Assembly: GCF_008124785.1 (NCBI RefSeq)
Contig: NZ_VNHU01000003.1
Span: 248,001 to 312,000 of the forward strand
Length of the DNA: 64,000 nucleotides
DNA from: Aquimarina intermedia
GTDB lineage: Bacteria; Bacteroidota; Bacteroidia; Flavobacteriales; Flavobacteriaceae
Reading direction: 5' to 3'
Position numbers and translations under genes: made by a program. The notes under the pieces were generated by a model that saw only the letters and a list, made by a program, of their open reading frames with translations, had not been told where the DNA came from and made no database searches. This document shows positions 8,560-17,244 of this stretch, piece after piece (position 1 is the stretch's first letter; each line of letters starts with the position of its first letter).

Positions 8560-10301
8560 TGGATAAAATTATAGTCATTGGGGCATCTGGGCATGCCAAA
8601 GTAATAGTTGAGGCAATAGAGCTGCAAAATGAATATGAAATTTGTGGATTCATAGATTCTTACAAAACGAAGGGTAAAAATGTTCTCAACTATGAAATCT
8701 TGGGAGCAGAAGAATGCATTCCGGAGTTAGTTGCCAAAGGTGTGACCAAAGGGGTTATCGCAATAGGAGATAATTATACCCGTTATGTGATGGAACAAAA
8801 AATCAGGAAGCTAAGTTCCGAATTTGAATTTATTACAGTAATTCATCCATCTGCCCGGGTAAGTAAATATGCCAAAATAGGACGTGGCACTGTAATTTTG
8901 ACCTCTGCAAATATAAATGCCGATGCTACGATTGGTGATTTTTGTATTTTGAATACAAACTCAAATCTAGGACATGATGGTATAATGAAAGATTTTTCAA
9001 GCATCGCTCCGGCAGTAACCATAGGAGGTACTGTGGTGATAGGTGAATTTTCAGCGATTTCAATAGGAGCTACTGTTTTACAAAATTTAACAATAGGAGA
9101 TCATGTTGTGATTGGAGCAGGAGCGCTTGTGACACGTAATGTGGATGCTTTTGTAACATCCTATGGAATACCGGCCAAGACTATAAAGAAACGAGAAATA
9201 GGAGAAGCGTATCTTAAGAGTGCTCCTAAGATTTCTTTTTCAGTACGCCATGTACGTGGAGAAAAAGATTTGGTAGGTTACAAAAAATTACTTCAAGATT
9301 TAAATAACTCGAATCCTTTTTATAAGGTCGAGTTATTAGATACTTCTAATATGAATAAGCATCCGTTATGCTACTTTGTATTAGAAGAAAATAGTATTCC
9401 AATAATAGCCATGCCCTTTTACGCAAGATCTATCAACACGGCATTAGGAGATTCTTATAAGGATGTAATATCCCCTTATGGTTATAGCGGACCGTTATTC
9501 AATACAGAGCTTATTAACCCTCAGCTGATCAAACGTTTTTGGAAGCATGTTGATACATGGTACAAAGAGAATAATATAGTCAGCGAGTTTATTCGCTTTA
9601 GTCTCAACGAAAATCACCTGCATTATTCTGGTAAGCTAATACCAAGTCTTAAAAATGTTAGAGGAAAGATTATAGAAAAAAGTCTACAATGGAAAGAGCA
9701 TAAATCTAAAGTACGTAATAATTATAGAAAAGCACTACAAGAAGAGCTGACTCTAGAAGTATATGATAATGAAATTTCAGATGAAATTATTGAAGATTTT
9801 TATAGTATTTATATACAAACAATGCATCGTAACAATGCGCACGATCAATATTTTCATTACATAGATTATTTTAAGAATTTTATTAATAACAATCCGGAGA
9901 GTGTTGTGATAGCTATGGTTTACAAAGAAGGTAATCCGATCTCAACAGAATTAATATTAAAAGATGAAGACACGTTGTATTCTTATTTGGGAGGTACGTT
10001 GTCTGATTATTTCTATACCCGACCCAATGATTTTTTAAAAATTGAAGTTATTAAGTGGGCTAGAAATAATAATTATAAATTTTACGTGCTTGGTGGAGGT
10101 AGAGAAGATAATGATGGCTTATATAAATATAAAAAATACTTCTTTCCCAATGACGAAGATGTAGTCTATTATACAGGAAGGAAAATAGTCAATCAAGAAG
10201 TATATGATAAGATTTTATCAGAAAAACTTGAAGCCAACGAAATTCATCCCGAAAACTATGATAAGAAAGTATATTTTCCACAATATCGTAAGAAAGAGTA
10301 A
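8559..10301 (+). CDS. PglD/NeuD-like acetyltransferase fused to a FemAB-type GNAT domain
   Basis: 580-residue two-domain protein. Residues 1 to about 215 form a PglD/NeuD-type sugar N-acetyltransferase: Rossmann-like start VIGASGHAKVI, then left-handed beta-helix hexapeptides (IGRGTVI, IGDFCIL, IGEFSAIS, IGDHVVIGAGA) and the catalytic His139 in SNLGHDG. PglD stands near 210 residues alone, so this domain is complete. Residues about 240-560 resemble FemAB / GNAT_6 proteins, which transfer aminoacyl or acyl groups: RNNYRKALQEE, NAHDQYFHYIDYF, and LYSYLGGTLSDYF followed by LKIEVIKWARNNNYKFYVLGG. The start overlaps the preceding stop by one base. The fusion suggests one polypeptide that acetylates one amino sugar and acylates or aminoacylates the same or a neighbouring sugar. 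Domain calls are firm for the N-terminus and good for the C-terminus. Confidence 0.8.
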   Translation: MDKIIVIGASGHAKVIVEAIELQNEYEICGFIDSYKTKGKNVLNYEILGAEECIPELVAKGVTKGVIAIGDNYTRYVMEQKIRKLSSEFEFITVIHPSARVSKYAKIGRGTVILTSANINADATIGDFCILNTNSNLGHDGIMKDFSSIAPAVTIGGTVVIGEFSAISIGATVLQNLTIGDHVVIGAGALVTRNVDAFVTSYGIPAKTIKKREIGEAYLKSAPKISFSVRHVRGEKDLVGYKKLLQDLNNSNPFYKVELLDTSNMNKHPLCYFVLEENSIPIIAMPFYARSINTALGDSYKDVISPYGYSGPLFNTELINPQLIKRFWKHVDTWYKENNIVSEFIRFSLNENHLHYSGKLIPSLKNVRGKIIEKSLQWKEHKSKVRNNYRKALQEELTLEVYDNEISDEIIEDFYSIYIQTMHRNNAHDQYFHYIDYFKNFINNNPESVVIAMVYKEGNPISTELILKDEDTLYSYLGGTLSDYFYTRPNDFLKIEVIKWARNNNYKFYVLGGGREDNDGLYKYKKYFFPNDEDVVYYTGRKIVNQEVYDKILSEKLEANEIHPENYDKKVYFPQYRKKE

Positions 10302-10334
10302 CTGACAAACACAAATTTTTAGATAGGGATAATC

Positions 10335-11285
10335 TCAATATGTTCTAAGATGAGAAACAATTTCTTTAGCAATCAATGTTCGTCCGTAATTATTCCAATG
10401 TCTGTCATAAATAAGATTTTTTGGTCTTGGACTTGCTTGAAAACGCTTATAAAAATCAATGTATTTAAATCCATTTTGATCTAGATACTTCAGGAAGATG
10501 TTACTAGTTTCCTTTGAATTCAATAATAAAACAAAACGCTGCTTATCATAACCATAGGTCGCAACTAATTGTTTAAAATTGTTTAAATACTCTTGCTCGG
10601 TATTCGTTTTATTCGAAGGGCTCTTTTTTGAACCTTTTCGATTTTGTGAATTAAAAATGGTGTTTTTCAATTTAGCAATAAATAATTTTGGGGGATCTAA
10701 GAGGCCAATGCTTTTTGCATATACTAGTAACTTACTTTTTTTCAAAGCTTTGTTTAAAGGAGATTCTAATGCTAAGCGTTCGCTTAATATGCTGTATTCT
10801 CCACGGGTCAGATCATTCGAAAACTTAATACCAAAAATAACATGATCAATTTTATCAAATTGATCTTTATAAGCATGTACCAGATGCAATTGATCAGCCA
10901 TATCATAACCAGCATAGCCATACTCGTACACCTCTACATCTTCTAGCAAGTTTTCAATTTTTTTTCCGATGGAGTTATAATAATTTTGATGAAAACCTTC
11001 TATAAATGAATCTCCTACGAGTGCTATTTCTTTTTTATCATACGTGGGATTAAATTCTCGATACGAATTATAACCTGATTGATTAATATTGTATTCTGAA
11101 AAATTTTGCCTTCTATTTCCGGTAACGGCAAAACCATTTTGATTTGGCATCCATTTTTCAACATTATATTGGTCAACATAACGCGTAGGGGTATCTTTTC
11201 CCAGATGAAACACTCGAACAAGAAGCTCTAGCATGATAAGAATCAAGAATCCGTAAATTATTAAGTTTAAAAATAACTTTTTCAT
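10335..11285 (-). CDS. Membrane-anchored SGNH/GDSL-like protein (DltD/AlgJ-like partner)
   Basis: 316 residues. One N-terminal membrane segment (about residues 5-25) anchors a periplasmic SGNH fold: block I ALVGDSFIEGFH with the nucleophile Ser, and the C-terminal DRHWNNYG giving the Asp-x-x-His pair. Such proteins partner MBOAT acyltransferases in alginate O-acetylation (AlgJ/AlgX) and teichoic acid D-alanylation (DltD). Its start is 2 bases after the MBOAT stop, so the two form an operon. It faces the fusion gene at 8559-10301 tail to tail with only 33 bases between and no clear terminator. Confidence 0.78.
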   Translation of the reverse strand: MKKLFLNLIIYGFLILIMLELLVRVFHLGKDTPTRYVDQYNVEKWMPNQNGFAVTGNRRQNFSEYNINQSGYNSYREFNPTYDKKEIALVGDSFIEGFHQNYYNSIGKKIENLLEDVEVYEYGYAGYDMADQLHLVHAYKDQFDKIDHVIFGIKFSNDLTRGEYSILSERLALESPLNKALKKSKLLVYAKSIGLLDPPKLFIAKLKNTIFNSQNRKGSKKSPSNKTNTEQEYLNNFKQLVATYGYDKQRFVLLLNSKETSNIFLKYLDQNGFKYIDFYKRFQASPRPKNLIYDRHWNNYGRTLIAKEIVSHLRTY

Positions 11286-11287
11286 AT

Positions 11288-12739
11288 CTAAAATTGAAAA
11301 TATATAAACGACCTATCCACTTGATCATCATAAAATAATAGCATTGCGAGAATGATTATAGAATATAATAAAAATCTAACAATTTTTGATTTAAATTTGA
11401 ATGGCGACCGTTCATCTCTTCTGATGCTAAACTCGTACACTGTAAAGATCGATAAGAGAATCAAATAATCAATCATACGATACCCTTGTGGATGTGAATA
11501 AGCCTCCCATGAAAAATGAGTACAGATCTGTTTCAAGTACAAATAGGCATCAGTTATGGATTCAGATCTAAAGAATACTCTCGAAAAAGTAATAAGGGTA
11601 AAAGTGAACACTATTTGTGCTACTTCCTTTAAACTAGGTAACCAACTGTTTTCTGCGACTACGGTATCCATATAGATTCGATTGCGACCCATTAAAAATA
11701 CCGGAATATAGAAAAGAGCGTGTATACCACCCCAGACTATAAAAGTCCAATTCGCTCCATGCCAGAAACCACTCACCAAAAATATTATGCATATGTTTCG
11801 TACAGATTTCAGTTTGCTAACACGACTGCCTCCCAATGGGATATATAGATAATGCCGAAACCAAGTAGATAAGGATATATGCCAACGTTGCCAATATTCA
11901 GCAACATTACGTGAGAAGTTTGGAAACTTAAAATTAGACATCAACTCTATACCAAAGAGTTTTGCTGTACCAATGGCGATATCCGAATATCCGCTAAAAT
12001 CACCATATACTTGAAAACTAAATAATGTCACTCCCATAAGTAGCGTTGACGCAGAATAATCACCATAATTAGCAAAAATATCATCTACGATAGGAGCAAT
12101 CGAATCAGCGACTACTATCTTTTTAAACAGCCCCCATAAAATCAGTTTTAAACCTTGCTTGCATTGCTCATAATTAAAAATTCGCGAGTTGGTAATTTGT
12201 GAGAGTAAGTTGGACGCTCGTTCAATGGGGCCGGCAACTAGTTGCGGAAAAAAGCCTACAAAAGTTGCAAAATCAATCAAATTAGTCGTTGGTTTCAATC
12301 TACCATAATAAATATCCAACGAGTAGGACATGGTTTGAAAGGTGTAAAAAGAAATACCCACAGGTAGAATAAGTTGTAATGTATAGGTATTGTTAACGGT
12401 ATAACCTGAAAGCTCCATCAAATCAACCCAGGAATCAATGAAAAAATTGTAATATTTAAAGAAACCTAATAAACCAAGATTGAAAAGAATACTTACACCA
12501 AGCCATATTTTTTTAATGTTGACTTTCTCAGTAGTATAAATTTTATTACCGGCTATAAAATCTACAAGTGTACTGCCAAGTATTAGAAAGAGAAACCGCC
12601 AATCCCATAATCCATAAAAAAAGTAACTGGCAAATAATAAGAATAGGTTCTGTGATGTAAGCTTATTTTTAAAAAGTACCCAATAGGTGAGAAATACTAG
12701 GGGCAAAAAAATAAAATAGTCCAAAGAATTAAATAACAT
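11288..12739 (-). CDS. MBOAT family O-acyltransferase (AlgI/DltB-like)
   Basis: 483-residue polytopic inner-membrane protein of the membrane-bound O-acyltransferase family. It starts with MLFNSLDYFIFLPLVFL typical of the AlgI group, has the PQLVAGPIERA segment near residue 170, EYWQRWHISLSTWFRHYLYI, and the invariant active-site His in GFWHGANWTF near residue 325. It would move an acyl group from a cytoplasmic donor across the membrane for transfer to the glycan. In alginate loci the donor is acetyl; in Dlt systems it is an aminoacyl carrier. Because a carrier and adenylation enzyme lie in the same locus, both readings are open. First gene of a two-gene minus-strand unit. Confidence 0.88.
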   Translation of the reverse strand: MLFNSLDYFIFLPLVFLTYWVLFKNKLTSQNLFLLFASYFFYGLWDWRFLFLILGSTLVDFIAGNKIYTTEKVNIKKIWLGVSILFNLGLLGFFKYYNFFIDSWVDLMELSGYTVNNTYTLQLILPVGISFYTFQTMSYSLDIYYGRLKPTTNLIDFATFVGFFPQLVAGPIERASNLLSQITNSRIFNYEQCKQGLKLILWGLFKKIVVADSIAPIVDDIFANYGDYSASTLLMGVTLFSFQVYGDFSGYSDIAIGTAKLFGIELMSNFKFPNFSRNVAEYWQRWHISLSTWFRHYLYIPLGGSRVSKLKSVRNICIIFLVSGFWHGANWTFIVWGGIHALFYIPVFLMGRNRIYMDTVVAENSWLPSLKEVAQIVFTFTLITFSRVFFRSESITDAYLYLKQICTHFSWEAYSHPQGYRMIDYLILLSIFTVYEFSIRRDERSPFKFKSKIVRFLLYSIIILAMLLFYDDQVDRSFIYFQF

Positions 12740-13292
12740 AGGGCAACTTAAATAAATTTTATCATACTAGTATAATAAGATGAGTGAGTAAAAAAGGGGT
12801 AAAACACTCGATTAATGCCGCTAATATCCCTGTTAAAATTTAAGAATTATGTTATAGTATTGCTAAAACTTAACATAATGGGTTTGTTTAATATTTAACA
12901 GGAAAGTTGTCTTACAAATACTAAAGAATATTCTTACTAAAATATGTTAAATAAACTAAGGTATTCTTATTTTTTGTTAAAGAATTTAAGAATTACTACT
13001 GCTTTTAAGGAATTCTTAAGTTAAAATTGGATTTTATTTAAGCAAAAAGTATCGGTATAATTGGATGATTTGAAAGAGTTTAGTAGTTGAACCTCGATTT
13101 TAAGTATTGTATCTAAAAGTTGAATTTTTAGGATGTTATTTCGTGAATCTACTATACTTTAGCTACACCAAAACAAGGTAAACAAATAAAAAATCAGTGG
13201 TGCTACCCCTCTTTTCTTAGCTGATTTTACAGGACAACTGAGAGAAACTTTTTTAGGGAACACTTTTTATACGCTATGTAATTAGGAATTAT
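12740..13292 (+). promoter_or_regulatory. 553-base AT-rich control region of the wza-wzc block
   Basis: Gene-free stretch between the divergent MBOAT gene and the aminotransferase. It is dense in TTAAGAATT-like words in both orientations (around 12839-12848, 12985-12995 and a near-palindrome centred on GAATTC at 13006-13020). The last 110 bases hold a hairpin at 13190-13228. I find no full -33/-7 promoter match, so the start of transcription is not located. The repeated words could be regulator sites; this is inference. Confidence 0.4.
13190..13228 (+). promoter_or_regulatory. Leader hairpin before the PglE-like gene
   Basis: An 8-bp perfect stem, AAAATCAG paired with CTGATTTT, encloses a 23-base loop containing GGTGCTACCCC, in which GGT and ACC can also pair. 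It lies 64 bases before the aminotransferase ATG and is the only strong structure in the leader. No T-run follows, so it is not a standard terminator. It may be a processive antitermination or attenuation site, as is known for leaders of long glycan operons in other bacteria. Confidence 0.35.
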
Positions 13293-14378
13293 ATGAATGC
13301 AGTTGATTCAAAAAAAATTTGGCTATCCTCACCACATATGGGAGGGAAGGAGCAATATTATATCGAGAAAGCTTTCGAAAGCAATTGGATAGCACCTTTA
13401 GGACCAAATGTAAATGGATTTGAGACGGATCTTGAGCAGTACTTAAAGAACGATAGTAATGTAGCAGCTCTAAGTTCTGGAACCGCAGCTTTGCATCTTG
13501 GTCTAAAACTATTGGGAGTTACCAGGGGAGATGAGGTGCTGTGTCAGAGTATGACGTTTTCAGCCTCTGCGAACCCTATTGTTTATCTCGGTGCAGAACC
13601 AGTTTTTGTAGATAGTGAAAAGACTTCTTGGAATATGTGTCCCGAGCAATTAGAGATTGCTATAAAAGATAGAATATCAAAGGGTAAAAAACCTAAAGCG
13701 ATTGTAGCGGTGCATCTTTATGGGATGCCTTATAATGTAGAAGCTATCCAAAAAATATCATTGCGGTACGATATTCCTGTATTAGAAGATAGTGCAGAGG
13801 CTTTAGGAAGTTCGTATTTCGGTGTAAATTGTGGAACTTTCGGTGATATAGCAATTCTATCGTTCAACGGAAATAAGATTATTACCACTTCTGGAGGAGG
13901 TGCGTTAGTAGCCAAAGCTAAAAAATTTAAAGAAAAAGCAATATTTCTTGCAACTCAAGCCAGAGATGAAGCCCCTCACTATCAGCATTCTGAGATAGGC
14001 TATAATTATCGCATGAGTAATATAACTGCCGGAATTGGTCGGGGTCAAATGGAAGTGCTAGATGCACATGTAGCTTTGAGAAGAAAAAACTTTGAAACCT
14101 ATGTAAGTGAGTTGAATGATTTGGATGGTTTAAATTTTTTGAACGAACCAACCGGATATTATTCTAATCGTTGGTTATCATGTGTAGAGACTAATTCTTT
14201 TGAAATGAGAGAAGAGATTCGTTTGGGCCTTGCCCAAGAAAATATAGAATCAAGACCCTTATGGAAGCCAATGCATCAACAACCTGTTTTTGCTCATAAT
14301 AAATCTTATCTAAACGGAATATCAGATACCTTATTCGAAAAAGGTCTTTGTTTGCCAAGCGGTTCAAATTTAGAATAA
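13293..14378 (+). CDS. PglE-like sugar aminotransferase, cut short by an in-frame stop
   Basis: 361-residue DegT/DnrJ/EryC1/StrS aminotransferase that would place a 4-amino group on a UDP-4-keto-6-deoxy-HexNAc. Motifs include SGTAALHLGLKLLG, the EDSAEALGSSY cofactor strand, and the PLP lysine in SFNGNKIITTSGGGA. The protein ends at CLPSGSNLE, where relatives continue with one more helix. Reading through the TAA at 14376-14378 gives EELYKVISIIKKILR and then TGA at 14424-14426, which overlaps the next ATG as ATGA. The stop therefore looks like a recent point change (or a sequence error) removing about 16 residues. The active site is intact, so the enzyme may still work. Confidence 0.88.
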   Translation: MNAVDSKKIWLSSPHMGGKEQYYIEKAFESNWIAPLGPNVNGFETDLEQYLKNDSNVAALSSGTAALHLGLKLLGVTRGDEVLCQSMTFSASANPIVYLGAEPVFVDSEKTSWNMCPEQLEIAIKDRISKGKKPKAIVAVHLYGMPYNVEAIQKISLRYDIPVLEDSAEALGSSYFGVNCGTFGDIAILSFNGNKIITTSGGGALVAKAKKFKEKAIFLATQARDEAPHYQHSEIGYNYRMSNITAGIGRGQMEVLDAHVALRRKNFETYVSELNDLDGLNFLNEPTGYYSNRWLSCVETNSFEMREEIRLGLAQENIESRPLWKPMHQQPVFAHNKSYLNGISDTLFEKGLCLPSGSNLE

Positions 14379-14426
14379 GAGGAGCTGTATAAAGTCATTT
14401 CAATAATTAAAAAAATATTAAGATGA
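14379..14426 (+). pseudogene. Lost C-terminal tail of the PglE-like gene
   Basis: Fifteen codons plus TGA continue in the same frame after the TAA at 14376-14378, reading EELYKVISIIKKILR. This is the amphipathic closing helix expected for this family directly after the SGSNL motif. The TGA overlaps the PglF-like ATG at 14423 by the common ATGA arrangement, which is hard to explain unless the gene once ran through. A single GAA, CAA or AAA to TAA change would account for it. Confidence 0.65.
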
Positions 14427-16354
14427 TAAAAAAATACATTCTAGAAAATTCACATAAACATGCATCCAAGTGGTTGGTACTGTCTATCGATATACTTTTG
14501 ACATTATTCAACTTTTTTCTGGCATATGTCATTAGATTCGGGATCACACTTGACATAGACAGTGCAATTTTGGCGGTTCAGATACCGGTTATGGTTGTGT
14601 TTTCATTAATAAGTTTTCTTGTTATCGGATCGTATAAAGGAGTAGTCAGACATACCGGTATACGCGATGCATATAATCTCTTTTTGGCAGTAACTATCTT
14701 GTTATCGTTAAGTGGAGCACTTATGTTTTCTAGCAGATGGTCTTTGATGCCGGATCTTCTGAATATTCCTGTTTCTATCATATTTATACATTATCTATTA
14801 AATATTATTGTATTAACTACTAGTAGATTAGTGTTTAAGTATCTCTATAATTACATCAAATCAAATCTGGATGATACCACGCGTACCATGATTTATGGCG
14901 CGGGAGATTCTGGTTTAGTTACGCTCGCGGCAATTAGTAATGAGAGTTATAAATCCGTTCACGTTATTGGTTTTATAGATGATAATCCTCATAAAATAGA
15001 TAAAACGATTGACGGGACAAAAGTTTTTGCTCCCTCGGCAATCACCGCAGAGTTCATAAAAAAATACAAAGTAAGTGAGATCATCGTATCCATTCCTCAT
15101 ATTGGTAAAAAGAGACTTTCAGAAATAACAGATCAGCTGTTGCCTTTTAATGTAAAGGTGAAGATAGTTCCTGCCGTAAACGACTGGATTGATGGCAAGC
15201 TTAATGCTTCTCAAATTAAGCAAATACAAATTGAAGATCTACTGGATCGAGCTCCTATTTCTTTAGAAAATCAAAATATTAAAAGAGAGCTTAAAGACAA
15301 AGTTATTATGATTACCGGAGCAGCTGGTTCCATTGGTAGTGAGATTGTAAGACAAGCGTCTTTTTATAATTATAAGCAGTTAATTCTAGTGGATCAGGCA
15401 GAATCAGCATTATATGATTTGCAACAAGAACTCTTGAGTAAGGAGGTGACAAATTTTGTTCCGCTCGTAGCTGACATTAGAGATCATCAACGGGTTGAAA
15501 CAATATTCCAAAAATATAAGCCTAACATGGTTTTTCACGCTGCAGCATATAAACATGTTCCGTTGATGGAAGCTAATCCATGCGAGGCAATCAAGATAAA
15601 TGTTCTGGGAACCCGAAAATTGGCTGATCTATCCTCAAAGTATGGAGTGGACAAATTTGTATTTGTTTCTACGGATAAAGCGGTGAATCCTACCAATGTA
15701 ATGGGGGCGACAAAGCGCGTTGCTGAGATGTATATTAAATGTCTTCACAAAACCAGTAAAACAAAATTTATAACAACTCGTTTTGGTAATGTCTTAGGAT
15801 CGAATGGTTCAGTGATTCCATTATTTAAAAAGCAAATAGAAAACGGCGGACCTCTTACGGTTACTCATAAGGATGTCACGCGTTTTTTTATGACCATTCC
15901 AGAGGCTTCACAACTCGTTATTGAAGCGGGTACGATGGGGAACGGTGGAGAAATTTTTATTTTTGACATGGGTGAATCTGTAAAAATATTTGATCTGGCC
16001 AAAAAGATGATTCGTCTATCAGGATTAAACTATCCTAATGATATTGATATTGAAATTTCTGGACTACGACCTGGTGAAAAATTATACGAAGAGTTGTTGG
16101 CTGATACAGAGAATACATTGCCAACCTATCACAAAAAGATTATGATAAGTAAATTCGACGATCAAGACCCGACGATAATCAAAGATAAAATTGATGATTT
16201 ATGTATTATGAATCTTCTTAGTCAAGATTATTTAATTGTTGGTAAACTAAAAGAAATAGTTCCCGAGTACATTTCTAAAAACTCTATGTTTGAAACTATC
16301 GATCAAACGAATCACCATAAAGACACCACCAAAAGAGAAAAAGTTTTAATTTAA
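14423..16354 (+). CDS. PglF/CapD-like membrane nucleotide-sugar 4,6-dehydratase
   Basis: 643-residue polysaccharide biosynthesis protein. The N-terminal ~130 residues hold four membrane segments, followed by a first Rossmann region (IYGAGDSGLVTLAAI, near residue 155) and the catalytic NAD-binding domain starting with TGAAGSIGSEIVRQ near residue 298. The motif TNVMGATKRVAEM carries Met-x-x-x-Lys in place of the usual Tyr-x-x-x-Lys, the hallmark of the long PglF/FlaA1/CapD group. It should convert UDP-GlcNAc to the 4-keto-6-deoxy sugar used by the PglE-like enzyme just upstream. Its ATG overlapped the ancestral stop of that gene. Confident family call. Confidence 0.9.
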   Translation: MIKKYILENSHKHASKWLVLSIDILLTLFNFFLAYVIRFGITLDIDSAILAVQIPVMVVFSLISFLVIGSYKGVVRHTGIRDAYNLFLAVTILLSLSGALMFSSRWSLMPDLLNIPVSIIFIHYLLNIIVLTTSRLVFKYLYNYIKSNLDDTTRTMIYGAGDSGLVTLAAISNESYKSVHVIGFIDDNPHKIDKTIDGTKVFAPSAITAEFIKKYKVSEIIVSIPHIGKKRLSEITDQLLPFNVKVKIVPAVNDWIDGKLNASQIKQIQIEDLLDRAPISLENQNIKRELKDKVIMITGAAGSIGSEIVRQASFYNYKQLILVDQAESALYDLQQELLSKEVTNFVPLVADIRDHQRVETIFQKYKPNMVFHAAAYKHVPLMEANPCEAIKINVLGTRKLADLSSKYGVDKFVFVSTDKAVNPTNVMGATKRVAEMYIKCLHKTSKTKFITTRFGNVLGSNGSVIPLFKKQIENGGPLTVTHKDVTRFFMTIPEASQLVIEAGTMGNGGEIFIFDMGESVKIFDLAKKMIRLSGLNYPNDIDIEISGLRPGEKLYEELLADTENTLPTYHKKIMISKFDDQDPTIIKDKIDDLCIMNLLSQDYLIVGKLKEIVPEYISKNSMFETIDQTNHHKDTTKREKVLI

Positions 16355-16393
16355 TTATAACATTTCAAATCTCAATTCAGATCAATTAAGTGT

Positions 16394-16401
16394 TAAATTT
16401 G
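16394..16401 (+). promoter_or_regulatory. Possible internal -7 element before wza
   Basis: TAAATTTG matches TAnnTTTG and lies 36 bases before the wza ATG, inside an 82-base gap after the dehydratase gene. No TTG is found 17-23 bases upstream. It may give the export genes extra expression independent of the aminotransferase promoter. Confidence 0.3.
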
Positions 16402-16436
16402 TTGATCATAACTCTTATATTTTAAGATTATATTTT

Positions 16437-17234
16437 ATGAAATTCCAATCAATTCTGTTACTTTTAGTAGTAATTACGGCGTTATTTTCGTGTAAAGCTC
16501 CTACTGATGTTGTTTATTTTCAAGATACAAAAGACCTAGAACAAATTAAGTCGGATAATTCTTTTACTAGAGTTTTTAAAGTAGATGACATAATAAGTAT
16601 ACTAGTTTCGGCTACCAATATGGAGGCAGCCAGACCATTTAATTTAATGCAAGGTTCTTCACTTAATATAATGAGTGAAGCATCGGATACAACTCCGTCA
16701 AATGGCAGTGGCAGTACTGCAGAGCCTACATATTTAATAGATGAACAAGGAAATATTGATTTTCCTGTACTCGGTAAGTTAAAGGTTGCCGGAATGACAC
16801 GAGTCGAAGTCAAAGAAATGTTACAAGAAAAATTAAAGATCTATATTAAAGATCCTATAGTCAATGTACGTCTCAAAAACTTTAAGATTACAATAATTGG
16901 TGAGATTAATCGCCCCGGTTCCTACACCATACCCAACGAACGAGTTACGATAATTGAGGCGCTTGGATTAGCGGGGGATATGACTATTACCGGTAAAAGG
17001 ACTAATGTGATGGTCATTCGAGAAAATGATGGTGTGAACACGTATCACAGAGTGGATTTAACTTCAAAAAATATTTTTGATTCACCGGTATATTTTTTAG
17101 CACAGAACGACGTGTTGTATGTTGAACCGAATAATGCACAACAAAAAAGATCACGAACGAACAGTAATACCTTAGGGATAGTATTGAGTGTAGTTGGTGT
17201 AATTCTTACTTCCCTAAATTTAATTATTCGTTAG
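16437..17234 (+). CDS. wza: Outer-membrane polysaccharide export lipoprotein, Wza-like
   Basis: 265-residue OPX protein. The signal peptide ends in a lipobox (ALFSC, Cys19). The poly-export domain spans about residues 45-120 (VDDIISILVSATN, IDEQGNIDFPVLGKLKVAGMT) and is followed by an SLBB domain (ITIIGEINRPGSYTIPNERVTIIEALGLAG). A hydrophobic C-terminal segment (IVLSVVGVILTSLNLII) would be a membrane anchor or outer-membrane helix. It forms the export channel for the glycan together with the Wzc-like protein 10 bases downstream. Lengths and order are typical for flavobacterial Wza-Wzc pairs. Confidence 0.9.
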   Translation: MKFQSILLLLVVITALFSCKAPTDVVYFQDTKDLEQIKSDNSFTRVFKVDDIISILVSATNMEAARPFNLMQGSSLNIMSEASDTTPSNGSGSTAEPTYLIDEQGNIDFPVLGKLKVAGMTRVEVKEMLQEKLKIYIKDPIVNVRLKNFKITIIGEINRPGSYTIPNERVTIIEALGLAGDMTITGKRTNVMVIRENDGVNTYHRVDLTSKNIFDSPVYFLAQNDVLYVEPNNAQQKRSRTNSNTLGIVLSVVGVILTSLNLIIR

Positions 17235-17244
17235 GCAAATTTTT

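Noticed and set aside
13190..13228. Assignment of the leader hairpin as a JUMPstart/ops element
   Set aside because: Only short partial similarity (CAGTGG, GGTGCTACC) is seen and no RfaH/UpxY gene is in the window, so the name is not justified.
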